Shown here: piece by piece, positions 1 through 12,000 of the stretch
Layout of the letters: every line of letters begins with the position of its first letter
Position numbering within the stretch: position 1 is the stretch's first letter
DNA from: Melampsora larici-populina 98AG31
Lineage: Eukaryota; Basidiomycota; Pucciniomycetes; Pucciniales; Melampsoraceae
Direction: 5' to 3'
DNA: 64,000 nt
Assembly: GCF_000204055.1 (NCBI RefSeq)
Contig: NW_006768780.1
Location: forward strand, 950,233-1,014,232
The notes under the pieces: model-generated
What the model saw: only the letters and a program-made list of their open reading frames with translations
Database searches by the model: none
What the model was told of the DNA's origin: nothing
Position numbers and translations under genes: made by a program

Positions 1-1046
1 TATCATTTGCGTGGAGCTTTCTTTCCGCGTAACTTATTGGATACGAGCGGTGATCAATTATTCTTTGAAGCGTCTGATCGTGGAGTTATTACCAACGGCA
101 AAAGTTTTCCCTACAGCCTGATTGATAATGTTGGTATCACTGGATTGGGACGCATTTCAAAGATCACCACGACTGTTGAAACTTCCATCCAACACATGAT
201 ACCGAAGAACCCCAACAAAGACAAAGTGACCACCATTGTCACAGTTGAACATTCAGACTATCATCCTGAAGTAAGTAAATCTTAGCTACTTCTATTTAAT
301 TAACAGTAATCACATTTTGGTTCTTTTCTTAGTCCAAATCGGCCAAGGTCAGCAAGGTAGAATACCGGATTTGACCTTTCCCTCATCTAGCCGGTAGCTA
401 TAAGGTAGTAAAAGAGGGTCGTGAATGTCTTTTCCACGGATACATTAAGGACCTCAACGAAATAACAAACTGCTACGTAGTCATTGTAAGTCGCTATTTA
501 ATTACATTGCTTTTCAATCAATTGACCAATATGAACTACAGGTAAGCAGAGTATCACCTACTTCTGGACATGTCGAGCCGTCGGAAATGACTACTGAACC
601 TGGCATCAAAGCACGCCCTGCCGATACCAAAGGCAATCAAAACCCTAACAAACCGGTTAAGTAAGTAACAGCTCATTGTGTTCCTGATGGAGGTTGTTGA
701 CCGCCATCGTCACTCCAGATTCAACCCCCGATCGGTAACTTCACCATTCAAGTCACCTTTGATTACGTCTGATTCAAAATCAAGTATTCCATTTGGTCCC
801 TCTGATTTCGCCGAGACTTCATTCTCATCTGCATCGAGCCGATCTCAGACTTCTTCATCCAAAGATAAAGTTCAGGATGAAGATATTGAGGAAGAATACT
901 CAGTCCCAGCAAAGAAAACCAAAACTAGAGCTCCACCAAAACCGACTGGCGCTCCTGCCAGTCAACCGGCCAAACGACCTCGCGCTCCCCGGGCTCGCAG
1001 AGGTGCTGGACCAGAAAAAGTGCTCGACATAGCATTGGATGATTAA
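1..1046 (+). pseudogene. 3' part of an unknown intron-containing gene with one in-frame stop
   Basis: The reading frame is open from base 1, so the 5' end lies outside the window. I model four exons: 1-270, 333-485, 542-660 and 719-1046, joined by introns with GTAAGT-like donors and AG acceptors, with phases that agree across all joins. The N-terminal visible part looks like a globular domain. The last exon is Ser/Lys/Arg-rich with a basic proline tail (PAKKTKTRAPPKPTG), which suggests a disordered nucleic-acid-binding or nuclear tail. The TGA at 372-374 in exon 2 interrupts an otherwise open frame and would fit a CGA (Arg) to TGA change. I do not recognise the family. If the TGA is a sequencing error or lies in a misjudged intron, the gene could be intact. 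Confidence 0.5.
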
Positions 1047-2763
1047 TTGATCATCAATTCAATAGTCCGATTACTATTAACTCTATTGTTTTGATCTAAA
1101 AGCTGTCGCCCTTTGGCACTTGACTTCAGAACTATTTGTACCAATTTGGTCTGGTGGCATTCTTTCCTCGCATCTCTCTTCTTACAGGAAACAATTTTTA
1201 ACTTCTTCATTTCCTTTTTCCAATATTCATTCAAAAAACGCGAAAAAATATCTCTTAAACCAATTTTCCAAACCAAATAAGTTTAAAATTATTCATGTGG
1301 AAGATATTTGTTCGTTCAAGACATTGATCAAATACACTTTGCCTCTGCCAAATGAAAAGGCTTTACATATAGATTGCGTTTCTTTTGTATCTGATTTGAA
1401 TGCTTCAGACTCAACTAACATTATTCATTCTCAAAGCCACTCTTTCCTGGGGCTAACGATTAATCTGTTTTTTATAGTTAAGAAAATGTGCTCGTGCCGC
1501 ATTCTGCTTATTTTCTCATTCTCCTTCAAAACAATAAAAAGATTCAATTTTCAAAATTGTTCCATTTTAGCCTTTCAGCTATCTCACTCCAATTTTTAGA
1601 CCTGTTTTGTAACAAAGCCTTTAAGCCTTGCAGAGCTATCGTAATAACTTAAAGGTTTTTGTTAAGACCGGCCCTCTCGCATGCCCAAACGTTCAATCCC
1701 TATCATCGATTCATTCCCTGTAGGTCATCGTGCCACGTGGAACATTTAATAACTGCCTGTACTCAGAATGTACTGAAACAATCGCATTGGATTTAGTTTA
1801 ATTTTTTGTTTACAATTACCGTGATGAGCACAATTGATCATGATCATAAACCGTTCAGGGACTTAGCCTTTTGGGTTGCGATTTGGCCTGTGTGAGGTTC
1901 TATTCTGGCACAGAATGAATGGCGATTAAATTTTATATGCCTTGGCCATGGAGGTCGAACTGATCCCACGAGTGATTCAACCATGTTAATCACAAGTTAA
2001 ATCGTCTATATCGATCCCTGGTTATTTCAGATCGGGACAAGATTTGCATAGTGCGGGTTGCACGAGGACATCAACAATCAGACTGATTTCGAAACTTCTT
2101 TCAATCATCTGCATGGATCTCTTTAACTCGGACTATTCCTCAACATCCTTCAATGCCCAAAAATTTATATTTGGACGGAATTTGTATTCTTGACGCTTCA
2201 TCGGCCAATCAAACTTAAGTTGTACTAATAACAATTAACACCTGGTACCAATGCGACACAAAATGAACTTTAAATTCGGCTCCAACCTTTCACTTTCACG
2301 ATTTAAAATTGAAATCACGTTTCAAAAACAACCATGATTTTAACCATGTACGTTCAAGACTTTGTCACTGCGTCGTCTGCTTCGTAACTCTCCGGCTTCA
2401 ATGTCTGATATTGGCCCAATATTTATCAGCCTCATATTTTCCGTCGGGAACATTCAAATCCGGTTCAAATTTAACACCACGTCAAGTTAATGTATCTATA
2501 TTTTCATTAACACTCAAATCCCAAATTGACATGCGCTGTGTGTCCCCAACTGCCATTGACAAGTCATCCTGGAGCACATTCGACGCAGACTTTAACCCCA
2601 ATGACGGAGATATCACATGATATTGCACTGTTATACGTTTTCACAGTCCACGATCACGAGGAGTGAACGTTTGTGTCGCGATCTAATAAGGCCTACATAA
2701 AAGGATAACGCTCAACATGTCTTAACATTGATTCCAATTTTCCTCAAACAAAATTGTTTAGTC
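1047..2763. other. intergenic, no gene recognised
   Basis: AT-rich spacer. One 159-codon open frame (1120-1599) is low-complexity in composition, has no recognisable domain and no splice partners, and is treated as chance. A TATA-like CATAAAAGG lies near 2696, about 65 bases before the F-box gene start. Confidence 0.5.
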
Positions 2764-3987
2764 ATGTCATCCAGTACGAGCCTTCCCATCGAAGTGATTC
2801 AGATGGTTCTTTCATTTCTGTATGGAGCTCTCGAAACAAGAGACACATATTGCATCAACAGCGCCGACTTCAATTACATCAAACACGCTTCTTTAAATTA
2901 CCTTCTGGGATTAAGATATATCAGTAAAGCTTGGAATCTTGCAGTCATCCCCTACGTGTTTCGCCACCTTGACTTACGACTAGCGTTTATGGCCCACAAT
3001 TTGATCAGGCAAAAAAACACCAGATTTATCAGCACGGGCATGTTTCAATTGCGTCGACTGAATATTGCGAAAATATTTTACCCAAACATGAAGAAACGGT
3101 TCGTTAGTGGTTTGTGTCAACAAATTACCGACACAGCTCCCAAATGCCCAGAGTCAGCGGTCCAAATGTCCGAAGTTAATCAAATTATAAAATTATGTAG
3201 CCACCATTTAACCAATCTTAAACTACAATTCATTGAAGGGGTAGGGTTTACTCCGACTATGTTAAACTCGATGAAGCAAATATCAGGTCTTAAGGTACTA
3301 ATTCTCCGCGGGAGCCCAGATCACGGCATCGTCAACGACTCGGATTCTATCACAGCCTTACTGAATCAACTCCCGACTCTAGAATCTTTGTCATTTGACC
3401 TTGTGTCTCTGTCTAGGCTGAATGTGAATTCTGGGTCGCTCCCTAATCTCAAACACCTGTATTTCTTCTATGATCAGACTAACATGGAAGCCATGATCAG
3501 GTTCTGCCATTCCGAAGGAAAAAAAATTAAACTGTTGGAATATGCTCCCCAAGAATACGGCGATGAAGCGGCATCATTGCTTGTTGCATTAGGCCAATCA
3601 ATCGAAGCGCTTTCAATCGATGCGATCCCAACTCATATTTCAAATTACGGCTTAAATAGTATTTACCCACGGCTCCGCATCGTACGCTATATCTTTTGTG
3701 ACATTGAGCGGTCAAATATTAGTTGGCTTGCAATGCCTTTTTTTGATAACGTTGAGGTTTTAATCACCAATTATGTGAATTCAAAAGATACTTGGGGAGA
3801 GATCTTGAGTTTGCTGGGTCGCTATTCTTCGACAAAACGACTGCCTTTAAAGCACATAATTTTCACAACCCCGAGACACCTTGATGTGTTTGATGCCCCA
3901 TTGGCAGAGGCATGTTTGGCCCAAGGAATAAATTGTTATTTCAGAGACGAAATGACATACGAAGAAGTTTTGGTAAATTTTGCTTAG
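2764..3987 (+). CDS. F-box-like / leucine-rich-repeat protein, copy 1
   Basis: Intronless protein of about 407 residues. The longer frame starts at 2728, but I prefer the ATG at 2764 because the text after it (LPIEVIQMVLSFLYG) aligns with the start of the tandem paralogue. The N-terminal 75 residues have a divergent F-box pattern: LP-E-I--MVLSFL, then after an insert LRYISKAWNLAVIPYVF and LDLR. The rest is a series of hydrophobic repeats of LRR type, such as LKVLILRGSPDHG, LESLSFDLVSLSRLNV and LPNLKHLYFFYD. Such proteins usually recruit substrates to SCF ubiquitin ligases. The substrate is unknown, and the F-box assignment rests on pattern only. It shares gene order and orientation with the copy at 5068, which indicates tandem duplication. 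Confidence 0.75.
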   Translation: MSSSTSLPIEVIQMVLSFLYGALETRDTYCINSADFNYIKHASLNYLLGLRYISKAWNLAVIPYVFRHLDLRLAFMAHNLIRQKNTRFISTGMFQLRRLNIAKIFYPNMKKRFVSGLCQQITDTAPKCPESAVQMSEVNQIIKLCSHHLTNLKLQFIEGVGFTPTMLNSMKQISGLKVLILRGSPDHGIVNDSDSITALLNQLPTLESLSFDLVSLSRLNVNSGSLPNLKHLYFFYDQTNMEAMIRFCHSEGKKIKLLEYAPQEYGDEAASLLVALGQSIEALSIDAIPTHISNYGLNSIYPRLRIVRYIFCDIERSNISWLAMPFFDNVEVLITNYVNSKDTWGEILSLLGRYSSTKRLPLKHIIFTTPRHLDVFDAPLAEACLAQGINCYFRDEMTYEEVLVNFA

Positions 3988-4986
3988 AATCCATGGCATT
4001 AGTTAACTCGGTTCTGATTTTGAACTGAATATTTCATAGGATTCAATGACATGGGTCACGGAACAGGGCCTTTCGAATCGTGAGTAATTGGAGCAGAACA
4101 GGGTAAGCACGGTCAAAAACTCAGGTCCTAGATCACCAACAAACAATACTGATCTACAATTCTTGATGGATGTCAGCTTTTAACTTAGGAATACTGTTAC
4201 TCAGAGTCGTAATGAAATAATTAATATAGGATGTTGTTTTTGGATCGAATGTCCTATTTCCGGATCATGAAAACGAGTATCTCTCATTAGTTGTAGTGAA
4301 AATGAACATCGCTTTCATTCCTGTACTCCCAGTGACGCGGTCGAATTGGCCCAATTGTCTTACATAATCCTATTAACCCAATCTTTGATAATCAAAATTA
4401 AATAAGAATCAATTAAGAAAATGTGGACACTATATACACGCATTTCCCATTTTCGCCTCTGAAGAAGAGTAAATATGTATTCCTTGACCGTGAATGTGAG
4501 TTCAGTCTATCCTTGCAATCGCATTTGCCGACTTCCAGAGTCAAAACATTTGCATTAGATTGAACTTAAAATGGTGACACAAACCAAATAACTTGAGGCA
4601 TGACATCTTTCGCGATCTCTTGCGAGATATTCCCATTCTCCATTTGGAAGTATATGATCTCCTATCTCAATTGGAAAACATGTGAAACCTATGCGATGAA
4701 AGTTCAAGTCACTTTCAGCTTCCGATATACTCTATACACAGACGGACGCACTTACCCGAATTTGTTTCTTAGTTTTAGTTTCAAAATTCCTGCCCGAGTA
4801 ATCGACTGAATCGCCGAATTGTGCAATCCGCAGCGATACTGGATTTGTTCTGAACGCATTTGAGCAAGTTTATCTTTTCACGCCGGGTATCCGGGTATGA
4901 TCGTGTAGATAAAGACTTACAATTTTCACACGCATCAACTGAGAGTGAGCATTCCTGAGCGAATCTCCTGGCAATATTTTGCACAC
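3988..4986. other. intergenic, no gene recognised
   Basis: AT-rich spacer between the two F-box-like genes. Short open frames here lack recognisable domains and are treated as chance. Confidence 0.5.
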
Positions 4987-4997
4987 TATTTATATAG
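4987..4997 (+). promoter_or_regulatory. TATA-like element before F-box copy 2
   Basis: TATTTATATAG lies about 70 bases before the ATG at 5068, a normal spacing for a fungal TATA box with a short leader. It is seen by motif only. Confidence 0.4.
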
Positions 4998-5067
4998 TCA
5001 AATCAGTTCTAACCTTCATTTTGATTTGATGTGTCACACTGGCCACCGTCCCATTTGACTGCAAACC

Positions 5068-6312
5068 ATGGTGCCTTACAACATCCGCCTTCCTGTCGAA
5101 ATCATCGGACATATCTTGGGGTATTTTTACGACGATTGCGTCCAGACTCCTGCAGATCTGATCAACAGCGCCGATCGAGGTCGCCCGACTATTGTTTCCC
5201 TGTGTTCTCTTTTGAACTTGCGCTATGTTGGCAACGACTGGGACAGCGCTGTCAGACCTTACATTTTCCAAGACATTGATTTACGACTAGCTTTTATGGC
5301 ATCCAGCATCTTCAAACGTAGATTCGATGCTTTCTTCATATCTGGGATGCATTGTTTACAAAGATTGAGCATTAGTCCTGTGTTCTATTCAAGTGGCACT
5401 GAAGGTTTTGTTACTTACGAAGGCATTAAGACTTCTTTAGGCGTTCACCCTTATCCTTCAGACGTAATTCACATGTCACAAATTGTGGGGTTACTCAAGA
5501 TGTGTAGCGAAAGCTTGACTGATTTGCGCTTCAAATTTATCGGGCCAGTTGGTTTTGATGAAGAAGCGATACAATCCTTTAACCACCTTTCGAGCCTCAA
5601 GGTCTTGATCATTTGGGGAAGCCAAACTCGGCATGTTGAAAATGACTCAGACTCTTTGATCGGCATTTTGAACCGAATCCCATCTTTGGAATCTTTATCT
5701 CTAAACTTTTTCGCATTGAATCGTTTAAAAGTCGATTGTGGCTCCTTGCCAAATTTAAAACATTTTTATTTTGCATTCAATCAGGGAAACGTAAATGCAG
5801 TGACCGAGTTTTTTGGTGATCAAGGGAAAAATATCACTTTGCTCGAGTACAGTCCACCTGAAGACGACGCTGACCAAGCTGCGTCTGCATTATTCAAATT
5901 GAAAGATTCTATTCGAGCTCTATCGATAAACGAAATTCCTATCCTTCTACCTCACGACATCCTGATGGATCATTTTCCGCAACTCCGTATTTTGAAGTCG
6001 ACGTGTTTCAGGACTGCAGGAACGACTAATTGGTTACGATGGGCTTTCTTTCAAAAAGTAGAAATCTTTATTACAAATTATGCTCAATCAAAGGAACACT
6101 GGGAAGAAATTTTAGACTTAATGGCTGCAAATCCGCCTGCTGGACCAATTTCATTGAAACATGTCATCTTTATCACGTCATTTGGGTTGACCATTCACAA
6201 TCCAGCGTTGGTGGAGGCTTTTAAGGCGCAAGGTATAAGGTGTCACTTTAGGAACAAGATGAATTATATTGAGGTATTAGTAAGTTTCTTGACATCGTTA
6301 ATTCAAATATAA
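5068..6312 (+). CDS. F-box-like / leucine-rich-repeat protein, copy 2
   Basis: Intronless 414-residue protein, paralogous along its whole length to the gene at 2764. Shared landmarks are LPVEIIGHILGYFY, LLNLRYVGNDWDSAV, IDLRLAFMA, MSQIVGLLKMCSESLT, VENDSDSLIGILN, LPNLKHFYF and the end motif EVLVSF. Residues 1-75 form the F-box-like part and residues 130-400 the LRR-like part. The paralogues are clearly diverged (many substitutions but very few gaps), so the duplication is not recent and both copies appear to have been kept under constraint. Likely role: substrate adaptor of an SCF ubiquitin ligase, by family inference only. Confidence 0.75.
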   Translation: MVPYNIRLPVEIIGHILGYFYDDCVQTPADLINSADRGRPTIVSLCSLLNLRYVGNDWDSAVRPYIFQDIDLRLAFMASSIFKRRFDAFFISGMHCLQRLSISPVFYSSGTEGFVTYEGIKTSLGVHPYPSDVIHMSQIVGLLKMCSESLTDLRFKFIGPVGFDEEAIQSFNHLSSLKVLIIWGSQTRHVENDSDSLIGILNRIPSLESLSLNFFALNRLKVDCGSLPNLKHFYFAFNQGNVNAVTEFFGDQGKNITLLEYSPPEDDADQAASALFKLKDSIRALSINEIPILLPHDILMDHFPQLRILKSTCFRTAGTTNWLRWAFFQKVEIFITNYAQSKEHWEEILDLMAANPPAGPISLKHVIFITSFGLTIHNPALVEAFKAQGIRCHFRNKMNYIEVLVSFLTSLIQI

Positions 6313-9007
6313 ATTGTACATACATAATATTAATCCAGATTAATTCACAGGAATCAGACACCTGGAGCAAAAATCAAATCACTTTGGTTTAAATTTTAAT
6401 TAAATACGACGAATGCCAATTTATGAATACAACGCGAGAATTGGTTTCAAAGACTTAAATATTATCAATTCAATTGTAGACTAATAAATTAACTGAGGTC
6501 TATCAACCATGAGCACTTTAAATCATATTTCAATTGCCTTAGGCGTTGTTTGTATAATAAATATTCTCATTTTTAATATGGTTCTTGATGTGATGAGAAT
6601 AGTTCAATGTTCAAAAAACATTCTGCAAATCACCTTCATAAGCCCATGAAATTTATGTCGATGCATTTTCTATTTTTAAAAGATTGTATGAGCGGAGCCA
6701 ACTCTTCCTATTTCAATTAAGAATACCACTTGGCAGTACGCCTCTATCTCTCACTAATAGCACATTGCGCTAAAGTATTCTACAACAAAGAAAAAAATAT
6801 GTCTGAAGATGCATGATCAAAAATCTGTGGTTGTATTTAGCTGTCTTGCGGTCTCTATAGCATGGTGAGAGTTAACAACTATTCACAACTTCATGCACAA
6901 ACACTGGATTTTGAGCAGATTACACATATGTGGCAAACATCGTGCTGAAATAGGCTGAAATCTACGGTTGATTTTGATAGCTGTTGTCAGGGAACAAACT
7001 CATCAAAAGAAGCTCATTGACCAACATGCTTGATTAACATCTCTAACACTTTACTGATATCGAGATCTTAATATGTATACCCTAACTCCACTTTGTTCCA
7101 ATTTCAATGTAGTTTAAGAACAATCCACATTAGGAAGAGCGACGCATTACCGGACGTTTCAAAACCAACGAGTGATCGCTAAGTTTCAAATGAGAGTAAT
7201 TAAAGAACTAATCAAATGATGACAGTTTGAAAAATCAACATTGGTCTAATTCAAATACGGGACTTCTCATTACGGGGAAATCCTGCGTCAACCTTTTGAA
7301 ATGCTGAAGTTTTCATTCCTCATGAAACCATTTCGAATCAACTCAATAATTGGATGAACTGGCAATCCAGTTGAATTATATTCCCGAGCAATACCAGTCA
7401 CGAGGACAAGCAGGATACCAAGTATGTTTACCTATCACTATGAATCTCGTCACCTCGGCTGTATCAACACGCTCATGCGGGTGCGCTTAAAATATTGTAA
7501 CAAATTTGATTGCGGAACAAATGGTGGCACTTAACTGGCCAGATCCGGGGATAGGGTTGATTAGAATGGTCGCGGAAGACTCTGAAACTCGAAGAGGCTG
7601 GGCCCGAAATATTGGTCTCACTGAATCTAAGTATCAGAGTCCTCAAAAGACCAACTTCATAAGTTTTTAAAGACGATCTCGACATTGACATCAACAAAAC
7701 ACTGAAATTTATATAACTTTCAAATATCAAATAAGACTCATCACACAACAATGTGTTTGCTCGATTTAGATTTGATTTGCTATATGGCGACAATCAAACA
7801 TTAGATGGAGATAATTGAAATCAATTTCGCAATCCGTCCAATTTACGACTACAAGATCTTAACAATTCAGTTTTGTAATTCACAGCTCGGTATATTGAGT
7901 TATATTCATTCAAATTAATGCCAATACGAGGAAAGGATACCTCTTGAGTAAATTATAAAGGTGAATAAACGATACAATAACATATGGTACTAGATCCATG
8001 TAAATTAGATCATCAGAAGGAATTTTGCCAAACGATCTTCCGGCAAGCAAGCGGCCTCGGGTATGGCAAAAATCAAATATTTGATGTCTCCTCAAATATT
8101 GATGAACCAAAGAATCATTAAACGTTCCCATTACCGACTATATATATACTATAAAGTGATAGAAAAATCGACTTACACGATTGAGATTTATTGTAAAAGT
8201 TAACGTGTTAGTCCAAGTTCGCATTTGGATTTCAATATATAATATATAGACTCGGCAATCATATAATTTATCGTTGATTCGTAGCGATTATGATAAATCG
8301 TATAGCATTAAGGCTGTCCAACAAGAACATGTACCTTCAGATTAAGCTCATGATACACATCAACCGCAACGTAACAATTATTAACTCTCGGGTCCAGGCA
8401 TCGTGATCTGATAAGTCATCCTGCTTGATGGGTATTTGTTATAAGAAGACTCCATTTGTGTCCGTGTTAGTTTGAAACACAACACATTTTTTTTATTCAT
8501 TCGAAATCATAATATTTACATTCCAAAGATTCAGAATAACAAAAAAAATCATCTTTCAAATATTGGATAACCCACCGCTTACTTGACAAAATTTATTTAG
8601 AAAGTTAAAACAAACTAGAATCGGACTGTTTCATCACTTAACGTAGACAGATTAACAGTGTTCTCCAAGAATTACTTCCAACCGATTGTTGCCATATTGA
8701 AAAAGTAGGCTATTTACGCTCGATTACTGTGTCCTATTATTGGAATACTCATTACACAGGGTAACTTTTGATCAAAAGCCTTGATTGTGCGTGTCCTGTC
8801 GTACTATCTATTTGATCTGTGTTTGAAATTGCAAGATGATTAATATTACTGACATTTGACTTTGTTCTTCAAACGGGTACTCAGATCGGTTTCGCAAGAT
8901 CACTTTCTGATTGAATTGTAATGTAACTTCTTTTCGATTAAATTTATTTTGAAATAGGTGCTACATGTTAATCAGCGGATTGCTCTACTTCAGTGCCAAA
9001 GTGAAAA
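6313..9007. other. 2.7 kb without a recognised gene
   Basis: Very AT-rich. Open frames at 7473-7793 and 7910-8131 (minus) have no domain features. The undetermined 5' end of the Helitron should lie somewhere in the right-hand part, as an A|TC junction that I could not place by eye. Confidence 0.5.
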
Positions 9008-12000
9008 ATGAACCGTCCAAGGGCTCGTGTACGAGGACCAGCGATCGCCACTGAAGCACTTGGTACAGAATCAAGTTTGCTCCGGCGGTTTCCAAATGAG
9101 CTCCCTTTCAGTATTGGTCCGCAAGACGATCGCTGCGCGGCATGTGGAGCTTTCAGATGGAGAATGGAACGTCGTCTGAAGGATGCAAATCACCTAACAG
9201 CGACCTTTTCAAACTGCTGCCAACAAGGAGCTGTTGAATTACCTTTACGATATTTTCCTGAGGATGTCGGAGAACAGGTGCCAGATTTTTATCGAGCACT
9301 TCTCAGTGGTGACGACGAGTGTTAGTACGTTTTAGTCTCAGATTAAATACTGTTGAGTGCTGAGAAATCTGAAACTCAATGTAGTCTCACAAGACTTTCG
9401 CACTCTGATTCAAAAGTATAACAACGCATTGTCCTTTACGTCCCTTGGTGCGAAGATTGACAAGACGGTAGCGGGGCAACGAGGGGTATATGTGTTCAGA
9501 GTCTCCGGGCAACTATCACACTTGATGGGATCGCTCATGCCATTACCAACGGAAGGACCTGGATTCGCCCAAATCTTCATTTACGGTGGGAACGATCAAG
9601 AAGAGGCAAATTTGCGTATCCGAAGGTGTCGCAAAGACCTTAATCCTAGAATCTTGATGGCATTTCAGCGTTTCCTGGACGAAAACAATCCTTATGCTCA
9701 GGTATTCCGGTCGGCGGTGGCTATCTGCAACGATGGCAATACTCAGTCACTTCGGATCAACACAATTACTGCTGCTGGGACTGATCATCGCCGCTACAAC
9801 CGACCAACAGCGAATGAAGTGGCGGCTATAGTGGATGGTGATGGTCAGATTGGTGCGCATCCACGAGACATCGTGCTACATCGTCAATCGGGCGACTTGC
9901 AGAGGATTTCTGAACTGCACACTGGTTACTTTGCGTTACGATACCCATTATTATTTTTATATGGGTCTCAAACATGGTCTGATGGTTACCAAAACCCAAA
10001 TGATGAGAGTGAGTGGTCTTCACGTTGACTTTTTTGAATTGAACGGACACGAAATTGATGGGATGGGGTTCGGCCTTTTCTCGGTCTGCTTAGATGTTGA
10101 AGGGGATATCACAAATCTAGAGTGGTTTGCCTACCTTTTGTTTAAGAGACCAGCTTACTCAGTGATTCTCGCGGCCGGACGGTTGTTTCAAGAGTTTGTG
10201 GTTGACATGTATTTATGCGTCGAACATTCAAGACTGCAGTATCTTCTTTATCATCAAAGGGAAATTCGCGCAGCCCTTTACAGCGGGGCAATTGAAGCTT
10301 TGGGCAACGAGACTGCAGATGAAGTTGTCGGTAGAAGAATTGTATTACCGTCGAGCTTTATTGGTGGCCCACGACATTTACAACAACTTTACCAGGACGC
10401 GATGAGTCTGGTTGCAGAATTTGGGAATCCGAGTCTGTTCATCACCATGACTGCGAATCCTCAATGGTCGGAAGTGCTAGATGCTCTCGATCCGGGTCAA
10501 CTACCAGAAGATTGTCCAGATATCATTGCCCGTGTATTCTTTTTGAAATTGCAAACATTAATTGAGGATGTGACAAAGAGAGAACGATTTGGAAAATGTG
10601 TTGCTCATGTGTATTCGATTGAATTTCAAAAGCGTGGATTGCCTCACGTTCATCTGATTTTATTCCTATCCCGCGAGGCCAAACCAGAAACTGCCGAAGC
10701 GATAGATGCAATAATTTCAGCTCAACTTCCGGACCAAAATACCGAACCGTTACTCTTTGATTTAGTTACGCAGTTTATGCTTCACGGCCCATGTCAAGAC
10801 TACAAATGCTGGACAGGTTCGGAGTGCAGATTAGGGTACCCACGTCCGTTTCTTGAAACAACAAACGTCCAGGATAACTCGTATCCAACCTACAAGCGCC
10901 CTAACAATGGCCAGTTCTGTGAGAAAGGAGGTTACCGTTACGATAACGGATCTGTGGTGCCATACAATCGATTCCTGCTATTGAAATATGGCTGTCACAT
11001 CAACGTAGAGGTAGCGATAAGTATCAGGGCTGTCAAATACTTATTCAAATACATTTTAAAGGGACATGATCGGACAATGGCGAACTTGGAAGATGAAGAA
11101 CGTATTGATGAAATTATGGCCTACGTAAATGCAAGGTTTTTGAGTGCTCCTGAAGGTAAGGGATCTGATTTGTAATCTGAGGTTTACTGATTGGGAGCTA
11201 ACGTTAAATTGTATAGCGGTATGGAGACTGCTAAAATTCCCGATTGCGGGCCGATATCCAGCAATCCAACGCCTCAGTATTCATTTGGAGAATGAACAGA
11301 CGGTCTACTATCTAAATGAACGAGGACTCAGAGCAACGATGGAGACTGGGAGAGCAGATCGAACAACTCTTACGGAGTTCTTCAGACTTTGCGGGGAAAA
11401 TGCTCCGCTTCAAGGGTCTGAAGAAACGATTAGATCTTTGAAGTATCAAGAAGTGCCTAGGTATTTCTGTTGGAATAAGAAAAGCAAGCGTTTGACACCA
11501 CATCGTAATTCAGTTATTTCAATTGGTCGGGTGTGTTTTGCCAACCTCAAACATGGAGACCTTTATTACCTTCGACTGTTACTTTGTCACGTTCGAGGAC
11601 CGAGATCTTTCGCCGATTTAAGGACTGTGGAAGGAGTGCTATACCATTCGTACCGAGAGGCAGCCGACAGATTGGGACTTCTCCATGGTGATCAACACTA
11701 CCATGCAAGTCTTAATGAAGCCGCGAATTGGAAAACTGAACACCAGTTGAGGCACATGCTAGCAATTATCCTAACGCAAAGCGGACCAGATAACCCGAGT
11801 CGCCTGTGGGAAGAGCACGTTCAAGATCTATCTGACGACTGTGAACGCCGAATCACTCGATTAAATCCACATATAGAACCGACTGAGAGTCAAGTTCACA
11901 ATTATGCTCTGTTCTTAATGCAAAGGATTCTTTCAGCCATGGAAACAACTTTAGTTGCCGTTGGTCTGCCCGCGGTAGATGATCAATTGATTTTTGAATT

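Noticed and set aside
1120..1599. 159-codon ORF on the plus strand
   Set aside because: Ser/Phe-rich translation typical of AT-rich spacer, no domain, no splice context and no paralogue in the window.
7473..8131. Minus-strand ORFs of 106 and 73 codons in the 6.3-9.0 kb spacer
   Set aside because: No recognisable motif, unusual composition for a protein, no promoter or splice support.
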